Made by a program: the position numbers and the translations under genes | The notes under the pieces: model-generated | Databases searched by the model: none | Seen by the model: the letters and a program-made list of their open reading frames with translations, nothing else | What the model was told of the DNA's origin: nothing | Assembly: GCA_963791595.1 (NCBI GenBank) | Contig: CAWBTF010000014.1 | Span: 496,001 to 560,000 of the forward strand | DNA length: 64,000 bases | Direction of reading: 5' to 3' | Source of the DNA: JAEMQF01 sp963791595 | GTDB lineage: Bacteria > Pseudomonadota > Gammaproteobacteria > Burkholderiales > Burkholderiaceae_C | Part shown: positions 8,687-17,472 of the stretch, in pieces | Layout: each line of letters opens with the position of its first letter | Position numbering within the stretch: the stretch's first letter is position 1

Positions 8687-8761
8687 GCGTCACCCCGGCG
8701 CACGCCGGGGTCCAGTGTGGCGCACTTCGGGTGGATCCCGGCGTTCGCCGGGATGACGCCA
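8687..8761. repeat. REP-like inverted pair between livK and livH
   Basis: Two short palindromes face each other: CCCCGGCGCACGCCGGGG (8693-8710) and TCCCGGCGTTCGCCGGGA (8736-8753). The flanking bases GCGTCA...GTCCA and TGGATC...TGACGC make the two units near inverted copies. This is the layout of bacterial REP/BIME elements. Transcribed, each unit forms a strong hairpin, which could separate the abundant binding-protein message from the permease genes. Confidence 0.75.
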
Positions 8762-8814
8762 TGTGAGGGCCGGCGCGAAGATGTCGGTCAGGCTCCTCGG
8801 TTCGACGCAACCAC

Positions 8815-10119
8815 TCAATTGCACTTCGCGCCGGGCATGCCGGCCTTGATCCAGTCTTCCGCCTTCATGTTCGCCGGCGGGTTCACGCATTCGGCCGGGA
8901 AGCGCTGGATGTCGTCGAGCATCACCATCTTCTTCGCCGCGTCGTAGCGAGTCTTGCCGATCGCCGTGTCTTGAATCGCCTGGTGCCCGTTGCCGAGCGC
9001 CATCTTGATTCTGCCGGCCGGCGTGTCCCACTCCGAATTGCGCAGCGCGTCGGCGAGTTGTTCCGGCGTGGGCTTCTTGCCGCCGTTGGCGGCCATCGCC
9101 TTTTCCACCGCGAGCTTCAACCCCAACAGCGCCTGGATCATGCGGTTCGGCGCCTGCACCGGGTACACCGTGTAGGCCTTCTGGTAGATGCCCCACCACC
9201 AGTCGTTCAGCGCCGACTTCGGCGACATCAGGCCATACGCGCCGCGCGCGCCGAGGATCACGCCGTCGGGCATCTTGTCGCCCAGGCCCGGCAGCACATG
9301 GTCGGCGGCGGAGAACACGAACTGGGTGCGCTTGAACAGGCCGCGCGGCCCGCCTTGCAGAATCAGCGCCTGCAGGTCGCCGCCCCACAGGCTGGAGTGA
9401 GTGACGTCGGCGGGCTTGGCCATCAGCGCCGAAATCTCGGTGCCGTATTGGCCCGCGCCGAACTTGGGCAGCAGGTCTTCGCCCGCCTTCGCGCCGGGGT
9501 AGAGCGTGCCCATCGCGGCGACGAAGTCCTTGCGCGAATCGTGGCCCCAGGCGTAGTCCTGGTGGATCAGGTTGAAGCTGTCGGCCTTGACGTTGCGCGC
9601 CTTCAGATAACGCGCCAGCGCCACGTTGTCCATGGCGGCGTGCGCCGCGGTGCGGAACACGTAGTTGTATTTGCCTTCTTCGAAGATTCGCGGCGTGCCG
9701 CAGTCGTAGAGGATCAGGAACTTCTTCATCTCCTCGGCCACCGGCGCGACCGCCAGGCAGTCGCCCGAGCCCACATAGCCGACCACCGCGTCGACCTTGT
9801 CGCGGTCGTACAGGTTGCGCATTTCCTGCACCTGCTTGGTCGCGCCGCCGTTTTCGTCGACATAGATCGGCTCGATGATCACGCCGCCGAAACCCTTCTT
9901 GTTGTACGGCGCCGGTGCCTCGCCCTTGTTGAACGCCTCGATCACGACTTTCGCGCCGTTCACCGCGGGGATGCCGAAACTTTCAGCCGCCTGGCCGGAC
10001 AGGAAGCTGACGATGCCGAGCTTGAACGTCTCTTGCGCGTGAACGCCGGGCGCGGCGAACAACAGGCCGGCAGTCGCTGCCGCCAAGGCGTGGCGGACCG
10101 GTCGGGTGGGGAAGGTCAT
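8815..10119 (-). CDS. livK: Branched-chain amino acid-type ABC substrate-binding protein LivK
   Basis: A 434-residue periplasmic binding protein. A signal peptide is evident (RHALAAATAGLLFAAPGVHAQ, cleavage after AHA-like VHA). The mature part starts FKLGIVSFLSGQAAESFGIP, typical of the Leu/Ile/Val-binding fold, with VDAVVGYVGSGDCLAVAPVA and HQDYAWGHDSRKDF further on. It captures the substrate for LivHMGF. Length and sequence resemble the subgroup annotated for amides, urea or aromatic acids as much as true LivK, so the ligand is open. A GGAG ribosome site lies just upstream of the ATG. Confidence 0.9.
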   Translation of the reverse strand: MTFPTRPVRHALAAATAGLLFAAPGVHAQETFKLGIVSFLSGQAAESFGIPAVNGAKVVIEAFNKGEAPAPYNKKGFGGVIIEPIYVDENGGATKQVQEMRNLYDRDKVDAVVGYVGSGDCLAVAPVAEEMKKFLILYDCGTPRIFEEGKYNYVFRTAAHAAMDNVALARYLKARNVKADSFNLIHQDYAWGHDSRKDFVAAMGTLYPGAKAGEDLLPKFGAGQYGTEISALMAKPADVTHSSLWGGDLQALILQGGPRGLFKRTQFVFSAADHVLPGLGDKMPDGVILGARGAYGLMSPKSALNDWWWGIYQKAYTVYPVQAPNRMIQALLGLKLAVEKAMAANGGKKPTPEQLADALRNSEWDTPAGRIKMALGNGHQAIQDTAIGKTRYDAAKKMVMLDDIQRFPAECVNPPANMKAEDWIKAGMPGAKCN

Positions 10120-10275
10120 GCAAATCTCCGGAGGGTGTGGGTCGGGTGGGCGGTGTTACGCATACGGCGATTCCGCGCCAGGACGATCATCGCGCATTCT
10201 TCGGGCGCCGGAGCGCGCTGGGTATGGGCGAAAACCCTGCGACGCTGCCTGCCCCAGTGCGGCGTTCTGGGCGGC

Positions 10276-11262
10276 TCAACCACCCGCCACGCCTTGCGTG
10301 GCGACATACAGCGAATACACCGAATGGCTCGCCGCCATGAACAATCGGTTGCGCGCCGGGCCGCCGAAGCACACGTTGGCGCAGCGCTCGGGCAGGTGGA
10401 TGTGCAGCAGCGGCTTGCCAAGCGCAGAGAACACGCGCACGCCGTCGAGCCCCTCGCGCATGCCCCAGCCGCACCACAGGTTGCCGTGCACGTCGACCCG
10501 AAAGCCATCAGGCGTTCCGCCGTCGCTGTCGATCAGCGTGCGCTTGTTCGCGAGCGCCGCGCCGCCGTCGACCACGTCGTAGGCGAGGATCAGCCTGGGG
10601 CTGGCGCGGCTCTCGACGATGTAGAGCCGGCTCTCGTCGGGCGAAAACGCCAAACCGTTCGGACAGTTGATGCCTTGCGCGACGACGCTCAGCCGGTCGC
10701 TTCGCGGGTCGAACCGGTACACGTCGGTCGGCAATTCGGGCGTCGCGGCGTGGCCTTCGTAGTGGTGCAGGATGCCGAACGGCGGATCGGTGAACCAGAT
10801 CGTGCCGTCGCTCTTGCAAACGATGTCGTTCGGCGAATTCAACCGCTTGCCGTCGAAGTGGCTCGCGAGCACGGTGATGCTGCCGTCGTATTCGGTGCGC
10901 GTGACCCGCCGCGCGCCATGTTCGCAGGTCAGCAGCCGGCCCTGCCGGTCGCGCGTATTGCCGTTGCTGAAGTTCGACGGGCTGCGGTACACGGTCACCG
11001 CGCCGGTTTCTTCATCCCAACGCAGCGTCTTGTTGTTCGGGATGTCGTTCCACAGCAGGCAGCGCGCGTCGCCGAAATACACCGGCCCTTCGCACCAGCG
11101 CATGCCGCTCGCCAGCCGTTCGACGCTGGCGCTGGCCAGGCGCAGGTTCGCGCCTTCGGGGGCGAGCACTTCAACCGCCGGGTCGGGCAGGCGCAGCGCC
11201 GGCGCCCATGCGGGTTCTGCCGGGGCGGCAGCGAAAGGCTTGTGGGGCAAGGCGGTGGACAT
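10276..11262 (-). CDS. SMP-30/gluconolactonase family protein
   Basis: A 328-residue soluble beta-propeller. Family marks: MRWCEGPVYFGDARCLLWND near residue 50 with the metal-binding Glu, LLTCEHGARRVTR, LNSPNDIVCKSDGTIWFTDP with the metal-binding Asn, and NCPNGLAFSPDESRLYI. Members hydrolyse sugar lactones or similar esters with a divalent metal. There is no signal peptide. The gene lies 156 bp upstream of livK on the same strand and could be co-transcribed with the importer. The start at 11262 gives MSTALPHKPFAA; the longer open frame upstream is not family-like. Confidence 0.88.
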   Translation of the reverse strand: MSTALPHKPFAAAPAEPAWAPALRLPDPAVEVLAPEGANLRLASASVERLASGMRWCEGPVYFGDARCLLWNDIPNNKTLRWDEETGAVTVYRSPSNFSNGNTRDRQGRLLTCEHGARRVTRTEYDGSITVLASHFDGKRLNSPNDIVCKSDGTIWFTDPPFGILHHYEGHAATPELPTDVYRFDPRSDRLSVVAQGINCPNGLAFSPDESRLYIVESRASPRLILAYDVVDGGAALANKRTLIDSDGGTPDGFRVDVHGNLWCGWGMREGLDGVRVFSALGKPLLHIHLPERCANVCFGGPARNRLFMAASHSVYSLYVATQGVAGG

Positions 11263-11484
11263 GGCGGCAGCGCGTGGCGATCGACGAAGGATCAGAGCAT
11301 AGACGACGTGCGGGCCGAGGCGCGCGTTCGAGCCCGGCATGCCGGGCCGTGCTTGTGCGTCGTTCGCACCCGTGCGAGGGGGCCCCGTCCGCTCACGACT
11401 TTTGAATGTGGCCTTCAAGCTCGCGCGGCCTTCGCGTCGTCGCGATGTCTTATGCTTTGCCGCACTACTTCTGGAGGCATTCCG

Positions 11485-11901
11485 ATGCTCGATTCCTTCA
11501 AATCCCCTCTCGTGGTGGCCGGCCGCATCCTGCTGGCGCTGATGTTCGTGATGGCCGGTTTCAGCAAGCTCGGCAACATTGCCGGTACCGCCGGCTACAT
11601 CGCCAGCGCCGGCTTGCCGATGGCCACCGCGCTCGCCTGGGCCACGGGCCTGTTCGAGGTGGTCGCCGGTCTGGCGCTCGCAGTGGGGTTTCACACGCGC
11701 TGGGCGGCGCTGTTGCTCGGCCTGTTCACGCTGCTCGCGAGCGTGCTGTTCCACAACTTCTGGGCCATGCCCGCCGACAAGCAGTTCATGCAGCAACTCA
11801 TGTTCATGAAGAACCTGGCGGTGGCCGGTGGCATGTTCATGGTGGCGGCACTCGGTGCTGGACCGCTGAGCCTGGACGCACGCCGCGCAGGCACGACCTG
11901 A
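11485..11901 (+). CDS. DoxX family membrane protein
   Basis: A 138-residue protein with four predicted transmembrane helices: GRILLALMFVMAGFSKL (the DoxX start), then ALAWATGLFEVVAGLALAVG, AALLLGLFTLLASVLF and MFMKNLAVAGGMFMVAALG. DoxX proteins are small inner-membrane proteins linked to oxidative stress or quinone-dependent redox steps; the substrate here is unknown. The start is supported by CTGGAGG about 8 bases upstream. It stands alone on the plus strand between two minus-strand units. Confidence 0.9.
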   Translation: MLDSFKSPLVVAGRILLALMFVMAGFSKLGNIAGTAGYIASAGLPMATALAWATGLFEVVAGLALAVGFHTRWAALLLGLFTLLASVLFHNFWAMPADKQFMQQLMFMKNLAVAGGMFMVAALGAGPLSLDARRAGTT

Positions 11902-11932
11902 AACCGCGCGCCGGGTGGCGCGCCCTGGCCCA

Positions 11933-12703
11933 TCACATCGCGTGCAAGCCGCCGTCCACCATCAGCGTGGTGCCGGTGATGTAGGCCGCCTCGTCGCTCG
12001 CGAGCCAGAGCGCCGGCCAAGCAATCTCCTGCGGCGTCGCCCAGCGGCGCAGCAGCGTCGCGTGTTCGCGCTCCATCGCGAGTTGGTCGAGGGCCTTGCC
12101 GGCGGCGCGCGCCTTGTTGATGTGAAAGTCAGTCAGCGTCGGCCCAGGGCAGAGGGCGTTGGCGCGGATGCCGTGCGCCGCCTCTTCATGCGCGAGGGTG
12201 CGCGTGAACGCCAGCAGGCCGGCCTTGGTGGCGTCGTACAGGCCCATGCCCTTGCGGCCGGTCACGGCGTAACACGACGAGACGTTGACGATCGCGCCAC
12301 GCCCGCTCTTGCGCAACTCCGGCAGCGCGGCGCGGCAGTAGTTCGCCGCGCCCATCAGGTTCACGCCGAGCACCGCCTGCCACTCCTGCGGCGTGGCGTC
12401 GGCCAGGGCCGCGTAGTTGCGCATCGCGGCGTTGTTGATCAGCACGTCGATCTGGCCATGCGCGGCGATCGCGTGCGCGGTGGCGGCATGTGCAGCTTCC
12501 GCATCGGAAACGTCGGCGGTGAACTTCGCGATTCGCGCGCCGTGCAATTGCTGTTCGATCGCCGCGCAGGTCGATTCCAGCGCACCGGCATCGGCGTCGA
12601 CGAGCGTCACGGCCGCGCCGTGTTCGACGAACAACCTGGCGATCGCGGCGCCGATGCCTGCGCCGGCGCCGGTGATCAGCGCCGCTTTGCCTTGCAGGCG
12701 GCT
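11933..12703 (-). CDS. Short-chain dehydrogenase/reductase
   Basis: A 256-residue classical SDR. The N-terminus MSRLQGKAALITGAGAGIG carries the TGxxxGxG dinucleotide motif, followed by D-D-V type TADVSD, NNAAMRNYAAL, and the catalytic set NVSS...YDATK. The PGPTLTDF stretch follows in the usual place. It would oxidise an alcohol or reduce a carbonyl with NAD(P). The start at 12703 is preferred over an ATG at 12757, which would overlap the Bug gene and add a non-family extension. It follows the Bug and Rieske genes on the same strand and is probably in their operon. Confidence 0.92.
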   Translation of the reverse strand, partial: SRLQGKAALITGAGAGIGAAIARLFVEHGAAVTLVDADAGALESTCAAIEQQLHGARIAKFTADVSDAEAAHAATAHAIAAHGQIDVLINNAAMRNYAALADATPQEWQAVLGVNLMGAANYCRAALPELRKSGRGAIVNVSSCYAVTGRKGMGLYDATKAGLLAFTRTLAHEEAAHGIRANALCPGPTLTDFHINKARAAGKALDQLAMEREHATLLRRWATPQEIAWPALWLASDEAAYITGTTLMVDGGLHAM

Positions 12704-12740
12704 CATCGAATTTGCGGTTGCGCGGTCGGCCGCGGCAGCA

Positions 12741-13721
12741 TCAATCGGCTTTTGCACCGGTGGCCTTGATCACCTTGCCCCAGCGCGGAATTTCGCTGCG
12801 GATCCAGGCGCTGAAGTGCTCCGGCGTGCCGGCGACGATCTCGAATTCCATCGCGGTGAGCTTGTCGCGGATCTCGGGCGAGGTGACGATCCTTACGATC
12901 TCCTTGTGATAGCGGTCGATGATCGGCCGCGGCGTGCCGCCCGCGGCAAGAAAGCCGATCCACGCCACCGCCACCAGATCGGGGTAGCCCGATTCCACGA
13001 GCGTGGGCACGTCGGGCGTTCCCGGAAAGCGCTTCGCCCCGGACGACGCGATGAGCCGCAGCCGCCCTTCCTTGGCGAACTGCAGCACGTTGCCCGGCAC
13101 CATGAACGCCGCCTGCACCTGGCCGCCCACCAGATCGGTCAGCGCCGGCGCCGCGCCCTTGTAGGGGATGTGCGCGATGTCGATGTTTGCGGCGAGCTTG
13201 AGCATCTCCATCGTCAGGTGCGACGCGCTGCCCACCGCGATCGAGCCGTACGACATCTTTCCCGCCTGTGCCTTCGCGTGCGCGACGAACTCGCCGATGT
13301 TCTTCACCGGCAGGCTCGGGTTCACGACGAGGTATTGAGGCGTCGTCACCATCAGCGTGATCGGCGCCAGGTCTTTCAGCGGGTCGTAGGGCAGCTTGTC
13401 GAACAGCGACACATTCACCGCGATGGGTCCGTTGTAGCCGATCAGCAGCGTGTGGCCGTCGGGCGCCGACTTGGCGACGAAGTCGGCACCGATGTTGCCG
13501 CCCGCGCCGGCCTTGTTCTCGACGACGACCGTCTGGCCGAGCGCTTCCTGCAGCTTGGGCGCGACCAGGCGCGCGATCACGTCATTGGTGCTGCCGACGA
13601 TGGGAACGATGATTCGGATCGGTTTGCTCGGCGCCCACTCCTGGGCCTGGCTGGCGGACATCGTCACGCACAGCACCGTGGCCAGCGCGCGCCCCAGGCC
13701 CCTCAGTCGCATTTTTGTCAT
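12741..13721 (-). CDS. Bug/TctC family periplasmic binding protein
   Basis: About 326 residues: a signal peptide (LGRALATVLCVTMSASQAQ) then the Bug start WAPSKPIRIIVPIVGSTNDVIAR, VVVENKAGAGGNIGADFVAKS, YGSIAVGSASHL and VGGQVQAAF. These proteins bind carboxylates or related small molecules for tripartite tricarboxylate transporters; no TctA/TctB lies beside this one, as is usual for the expanded Burkholderiales family. Several ATGs lie near the start; 13721 (MTKMRLRGLG) gives a normal signal peptide. It follows the Rieske oxygenase by 19 bp, suggesting its ligand is the substrate of that enzyme. Confidence 0.9.
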   Translation of the reverse strand: MTKMRLRGLGRALATVLCVTMSASQAQEWAPSKPIRIIVPIVGSTNDVIARLVAPKLQEALGQTVVVENKAGAGGNIGADFVAKSAPDGHTLLIGYNGPIAVNVSLFDKLPYDPLKDLAPITLMVTTPQYLVVNPSLPVKNIGEFVAHAKAQAGKMSYGSIAVGSASHLTMEMLKLAANIDIAHIPYKGAAPALTDLVGGQVQAAFMVPGNVLQFAKEGRLRLIASSGAKRFPGTPDVPTLVESGYPDLVAVAWIGFLAAGGTPRPIIDRYHKEIVRIVTSPEIRDKLTAMEFEIVAGTPEHFSAWIRSEIPRWGKVIKATGAKAD

Positions 13722-13740
13722 GCCCATCCTCATTCTGTGA

Positions 13741-15024
13741 TCACAGCGAAAACACCGGCTTGCCGCGAACACGCTGGATCTTCTCAAGCGCCCAGGGCTT
13801 CGGGTCCTGGCCCCTGGGCAGCAGCACCCCGGCGGCGCGAACCTGCTGCTCGGCGGCGTTCAGCGCCGGCGGCTCGATGCCCTGCTGCAAGCCGAGCGCC
13901 GCCTGCTCCAGCATGCGCCGCGCCATCGTCACGCCCTTGTCGGTGGGCAGCAGCAGCTCGCGCGTGCGGTCCTGGATCGGGCCCATGCTTTCCTGCAACG
14001 ACGCGTCCTGCTCGGAGAAGCCGAACACGCCGCTGTAGCTGCGCTTGTCTTTCTGCGCCTGCCGGTCGATCAGGTAATCGTTGTCCTTGTTCGCGCGCGG
14101 CCGCCAGGCCATCGCGTTCGGGCCTTGCTCGTACGCGACGTGGATGCCCTTGCCGGCGGCCATCTGCTCGCGTTCGTGTTCCGAGAGCGGCTTGTCGGGG
14201 TGGAAGTTGATGCTCCAGGCCCAGCAGTTCTCATCGTCGATCGGCACCCAGACATGGCCGCCGAGCGCGTGCTCGCCGAACGGCGGGATCAGCGTGAACC
14301 ACGGGAACAGCCACTGCGTGATGCGCCAGTAGTACGAGTCGGCCTCGCCGTTGCGCCGGCCGTAGAGCGTCAGGCCGAAGGCGTTCTGCTCGATCTCGAA
14401 CACCACGTTGCCGTCGGCCTTGATGTAGTCGAGCGCCTTCACGCCGCGGTGCATCGGGTCGATGTCGACCTCATAGCGGTGCACGTAGGACACATGGGCG
14501 GTGTCGATGCCGCCTTCCATCGCCTGCAGGTAGTTGCACTGCTGCAGGCGCTTCGAGACGAACACGTGGCTGTCGGGCAGCAGGCACCACTCCACTTCGG
14601 GCGGCGCGGGCTGCTTGTCGGGCGGGCCCATGTAGGCCCACACGAGCCCGCCGCGCTCGATGCACGGGTAGGCCTTGATGCGCATGCGATCCGCCACCTG
14701 CGGGGCCGAAGGCACGTCGACACAAGCGCCGCTGCGGTCGAACTTCAGGCCGTGGTACGAACAGCGGATGCCGCATTCTTCATTGCGCCCGAAGAACAGC
14801 GACGCGCCACGGTGCGAGCAGAACTCGTCGATCAACCCCGGCGCGCCGGTCGTGTCGCGAAATCCGATCAGCTTTTCGCCGAGGATCTGCACGCGCTGCT
14901 GCGGGCCGTCGGGCTCGCTGATTTCGCTGGAGGCGAGGATCGGCACCCAATAGCGGCGCATCAGGTCGCCCATCGGCGTGCCGGGGCCGGTGCGGGTGAG
15001 CAGGTCGGAGGTGGCGCGGTCCAT
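13741..15024 (-). CDS. Rieske aromatic-ring-hydroxylating oxygenase, alpha subunit
   Basis: A 427-residue oxygenase. The Rieske [2Fe-2S] ligands are C69 and H71 (CSHRGASLFF) with C88 and H91 (CSYHG). The mononuclear iron site is D174, H177 and H182 (GGIDTAHVSYVHR). Such enzymes add O2 or demethylate aromatic acids, for example in phthalate and vanillate degradation, using a separate reductase that is not encoded nearby. The start at 15024 gives MDRATSDLLTRTGPGTPMGD, a common N-terminus of phthalate dioxygenase-type proteins. It is divergent from the TetR gene with 117 bp between them, which probably holds the control sites for both. Confidence 0.93.
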   Translation of the reverse strand: MDRATSDLLTRTGPGTPMGDLMRRYWVPILASSEISEPDGPQQRVQILGEKLIGFRDTTGAPGLIDEFCSHRGASLFFGRNEECGIRCSYHGLKFDRSGACVDVPSAPQVADRMRIKAYPCIERGGLVWAYMGPPDKQPAPPEVEWCLLPDSHVFVSKRLQQCNYLQAMEGGIDTAHVSYVHRYEVDIDPMHRGVKALDYIKADGNVVFEIEQNAFGLTLYGRRNGEADSYYWRITQWLFPWFTLIPPFGEHALGGHVWVPIDDENCWAWSINFHPDKPLSEHEREQMAAGKGIHVAYEQGPNAMAWRPRANKDNDYLIDRQAQKDKRSYSGVFGFSEQDASLQESMGPIQDRTRELLLPTDKGVTMARRMLEQAALGLQQGIEPPALNAAEQQVRAAGVLLPRGQDPKPWALEKIQRVRGKPVFSL

Positions 15025-15141
15025 TGAATCGATTATCGGGGCGGCAGGTGTGGCGCCACGGAAACCCACGTGTCGGGGCGGCCCCGGTTCGCGATCGCCT
15101 GAGCAAGCCCGATACTTGGCCCGACCGCTGAGACAGCCCCC

Positions 15142-15792
15142 ATGACGAAGAAAGCACCGAAGGCGCCCGAGCCGCGCACGCGCGACGCCGAGCGCTCGCA
15201 GCTCGACATCCTGGACGCGGCTCTGGGCGAATTCGCCGAGTTCGGCCTGGGCGGCGCGCGCATGGACCGCATCGCGCAGCGCGCTGCCGTGAACAAGCGG
15301 CTCATCTACTACTACTTCGAGAACAAGGAGAGCCTGTTCCTCGCGGTGCTGGAACGCGCCTATCAAAACATCCGCGGCGAGGAGCGGCAATTGAACCTGG
15401 CGCAGGTCGAGCCGACCGAGGCGATCCGCCGGCTGATCTCGTTCACCTGGAACTACTACCTCGCGCACCCCGAGTTCCTGACGCTGCTCAACAGCGAGAA
15501 CCTGCACCGCGCGCGGCACCTGAAACAGTCGACCCAGGCGCAGACGCTGAACTCGCCGCTGATCGAGACGATCTCCGAAGTGCTGGCGCGCGGCGCCAAG
15601 CTGCGGATGTTCCGCAGCGGCGTCGACCCGGTGCAGCTCTACATCTCGATCGCCGGGCTGTCCTACTTCTACCTCGGCAACAGCTACACGCTGTCGACGA
15701 TCTTCGACCGCCAGTTGCTCGGCGCGAAGGCGAAGGTGGAGCGGCTGTCGCACATGACGGATCTGGTGCTGGGCTACTTGGTGCGGGATTGA
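15142..15792 (+). CDS. TetR/AcrR family transcriptional regulator
   Basis: A 216-residue repressor-type protein. The N-terminal helix-turn-helix is clear: LDILDAALGEFAEFGLGG then MDRIAQRAAVNKRLIYYYF and NKESLFLAVLERAY. The C-terminal half (LISFTWNYYLAHPEFLTLLN) is the ligand and dimer domain. It is divergent from the Rieske gene and 94 bp upstream of tctC. The perfect palindrome at 15838-15853 between this gene and tctC is a good candidate for its operator. The effector is likely the compound taken up by the neighbouring transporter, but this is inference. Confidence 0.92.
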   Translation: MTKKAPKAPEPRTRDAERSQLDILDAALGEFAEFGLGGARMDRIAQRAAVNKRLIYYYFENKESLFLAVLERAYQNIRGEERQLNLAQVEPTEAIRRLISFTWNYYLAHPEFLTLLNSENLHRARHLKQSTQAQTLNSPLIETISEVLARGAKLRMFRSGVDPVQLYISIAGLSYFYLGNSYTLSTIFDRQLLGAKAKVERLSHMTDLVLGYLVRD

Positions 15793-15837
15793 GGGCCAGC
15801 CGAGGGCAATTGCGGATTCCGCGCGCGGCGGTTTCGG

Positions 15838-15853
15838 TTCACCATATGGTGAA
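15838..15853. promoter_or_regulatory. Palindromic operator-like site upstream of tctC
   Basis: TTCACCATATGGTGAA, a perfect 16-bp palindrome, centred about 41 bp before the tctC ATG and 45 bp after the TetR stop. Related sites with the half-sites TTCACC and GGTGAA four bases apart occur at 27392-27407 and 34799-34814, and weaker ones at 31482-31497 and 34918-34933. The size and symmetry suit a TetR-family dimer. Confidence 0.65.
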
Positions 15854-15886
15854 TAGCGCTCCTCCTGAGCGCGCGAGGAGACTTGA

Positions 15887-16894
15887 ATGAGCCAATGCCC
15901 CGGGTTGACCCGCGTCCTGTCCGTTGTTGCGCTGGCGGCCGCCGCGCTCACACCATTGGCGGCACACGCGCAATGGAAACCCACCAAGCCCATCACGATC
16001 ATCGTTCCCTGGGCCGCGGGCGGCGCGACGGATCAGGTGACGCGCATCGCCGCGGCCGAGCTCGAAGCCGGGCTCGGGCAGAAGATCGTGATCGTCAATC
16101 AGCCCGGCGGCGCGGGTTCGATCGGCACCAAGGCGGCGATGGAAGCGGCGAAAGACGGCTACACCTGGACGGCGGGAGCCGCCAAGCAGCTCGGCACCTA
16201 CCCGGTGCTGGGGATGATCAACAGCAAGGTCGACGACTTCCACCTCTACCTCGCGGTGACGAACGTGTCGATCGTCAGCGTGAATCCGGCGTCGCCTTAC
16301 CAGACGCTGCCGCAGTTGCTGGAGGCGATGAAGACCAAGCAGGTGTCGGTCGCGACCGCGGGCAACAGCTCGTCGGGCCATTTCGCGATGGAGGCGATCG
16401 TCAAGGCGGCGGGCGTGAAGTACCGCCACGTCACCTATGACGGCGGCAACCCGGCAGTGGTGTCCACCGTATCCGGCGAAACCGAAGTCACGACGCAGCT
16501 CGCCCCCGAACAGAGCGAGATGATCAAGGGCAAGCGGCTGCGCCCGCTCGCGGTGGTGGCCGACCAGGCGCTGACGATCGAAGGCGTGGGGACGATCCCG
16601 CCGATCACGCAGTTCGTGCCGAATTTTCCGAAGGTCACCACCGGGTTTGGCATCTTCATTCCGAAGGGCGTTCCGGCCGAAGTCGTGACCACCGTCGACA
16701 AGCTGTGGATGGAACGCATCGTCACTTCCGAGAAGCTGCGCAAGTACGCGGCCGACCGCGGCGCGTTGTTCACGCCACTCTACGGCCAGGCCGCGTTCGA
16801 CGCGGTCTGGCCCACCGTCGTGACCGACGCCTATCTGCTGCAGGACGCGGGGATGGCGAAGGTGTCGCCGGAGTCGCTGGGCATCAAGCGCTGA
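15887..16894 (+). CDS. tctC: Tripartite tricarboxylate transporter binding protein TctC
   Basis: A 335-residue Bug/TctC protein with signal peptide (VLSVVALAAAALTPLAAHAQ) and family start WKPTKPITIIVPWAAGGATD, then IVNQPGGAGSIGTKAAMEAA. It binds the substrate in the periplasm for the TctAB membrane pair encoded directly downstream. GCGAGGAG lies 8 to 10 bases before the ATG as ribosome site. The gene heads the tctC-tctB-tctA-isomerase unit and is preceded by the operator-like palindrome. Confidence 0.93.
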   Translation: MSQCPGLTRVLSVVALAAAALTPLAAHAQWKPTKPITIIVPWAAGGATDQVTRIAAAELEAGLGQKIVIVNQPGGAGSIGTKAAMEAAKDGYTWTAGAAKQLGTYPVLGMINSKVDDFHLYLAVTNVSIVSVNPASPYQTLPQLLEAMKTKQVSVATAGNSSSGHFAMEAIVKAAGVKYRHVTYDGGNPAVVSTVSGETEVTTQLAPEQSEMIKGKRLRPLAVVADQALTIEGVGTIPPITQFVPNFPKVTTGFGIFIPKGVPAEVVTTVDKLWMERIVTSEKLRKYAADRGALFTPLYGQAAFDAVWPTVVTDAYLLQDAGMAKVSPESLGIKR

Positions 16895-16958
16895 TTTGCT
16901 GCGTCCCGTCGCCGGTGCTTCTTTCGTTGGCTTTGCCGGCGCCTGCGCCGCTGATGGA

Positions 16959-17465
16959 ATGTCGCGCCGCGCCGAAGTGCTGAGCGCTGCCCTCTGGGCG
17001 GCCGCCGGGGGCGCGATCGTGATCGCCTCCTGGCGCATGGAGCGGCTGGACAAGCTCGGCATCAACCCCTGGTCCGCGCCGGGGCTGACGCCGGGAATCA
17101 TCGGCGCGTTGATCGTCTTGTTCGCACTCGCCTTGCTGTGGCGCTCGCTGCGCGCCGCGGCCGAGCCGCAAGTGGATTCGGCCGTCGACGAAGGCCCCAT
17201 GCCTACAGCCGGCTCCGCGCGCCGCACCATCGCCGCCGTGCTGATGTGCGTGCTGTTCGCCGGCATCAGCCTCGGCCACGGCTGGCCGTTCGCGGTGGAA
17301 GGCGCGCTCTTCATCCTCGTCTTCACGGCCGCGTTCAGCTGGACGGCGTGGCGCGCCGAGCGCCGCATCGCACGCGGCCTGGCCCAGACGCTGGCGGTCG
17401 CGGTGCTCGCCTCGGCGTTCATCTCCTGGCTGTTCGAGTCGGTGTTCCTGGTGAACTTGCCATGA
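16959..17465 (+). CDS. tctB: Tripartite tricarboxylate transporter small membrane protein TctB
   Basis: About 168 residues with four hydrophobic segments (VLSAALWAAAGGAIVIASW, GIIGALIVLFALALLW, IAAVLMCVLFAGISLGHG, AVAVLASAFISWLFESVF). This is the size and topology of TctB, the small four-helix subunit of the sodium-driven carboxylate importer. Sequence is weakly conserved in this family, so the call rests on topology and position between tctC and tctA. The ATG at 16959 (MSRRAEVL) is preferred over an upstream in-frame start. Confidence 0.88.
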   Translation: MSRRAEVLSAALWAAAGGAIVIASWRMERLDKLGINPWSAPGLTPGIIGALIVLFALALLWRSLRAAAEPQVDSAVDEGPMPTAGSARRTIAAVLMCVLFAGISLGHGWPFAVEGALFILVFTAAFSWTAWRAERRIARGLAQTLAVAVLASAFISWLFESVFLVNLP

Positions 17466-17472
17466 TCTCTCG

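Noticed and set aside
8971..11901. A 976-codon plus-strand open frame
   Set aside because: It runs antisense through livK and the SMP-30 gene, whose minus-strand products are clear family members. Long antisense frames are expected at this GC content. Only its last 138 codons (DoxX, from 11485) are real.
13736..13747. Palindrome CTGTGATCACAG as a CRP-like operator
   Set aside because: It overlaps the stop codon of the Rieske gene inside an operon, has no 6-base spacer and shows no promoter nearby; probably chance.
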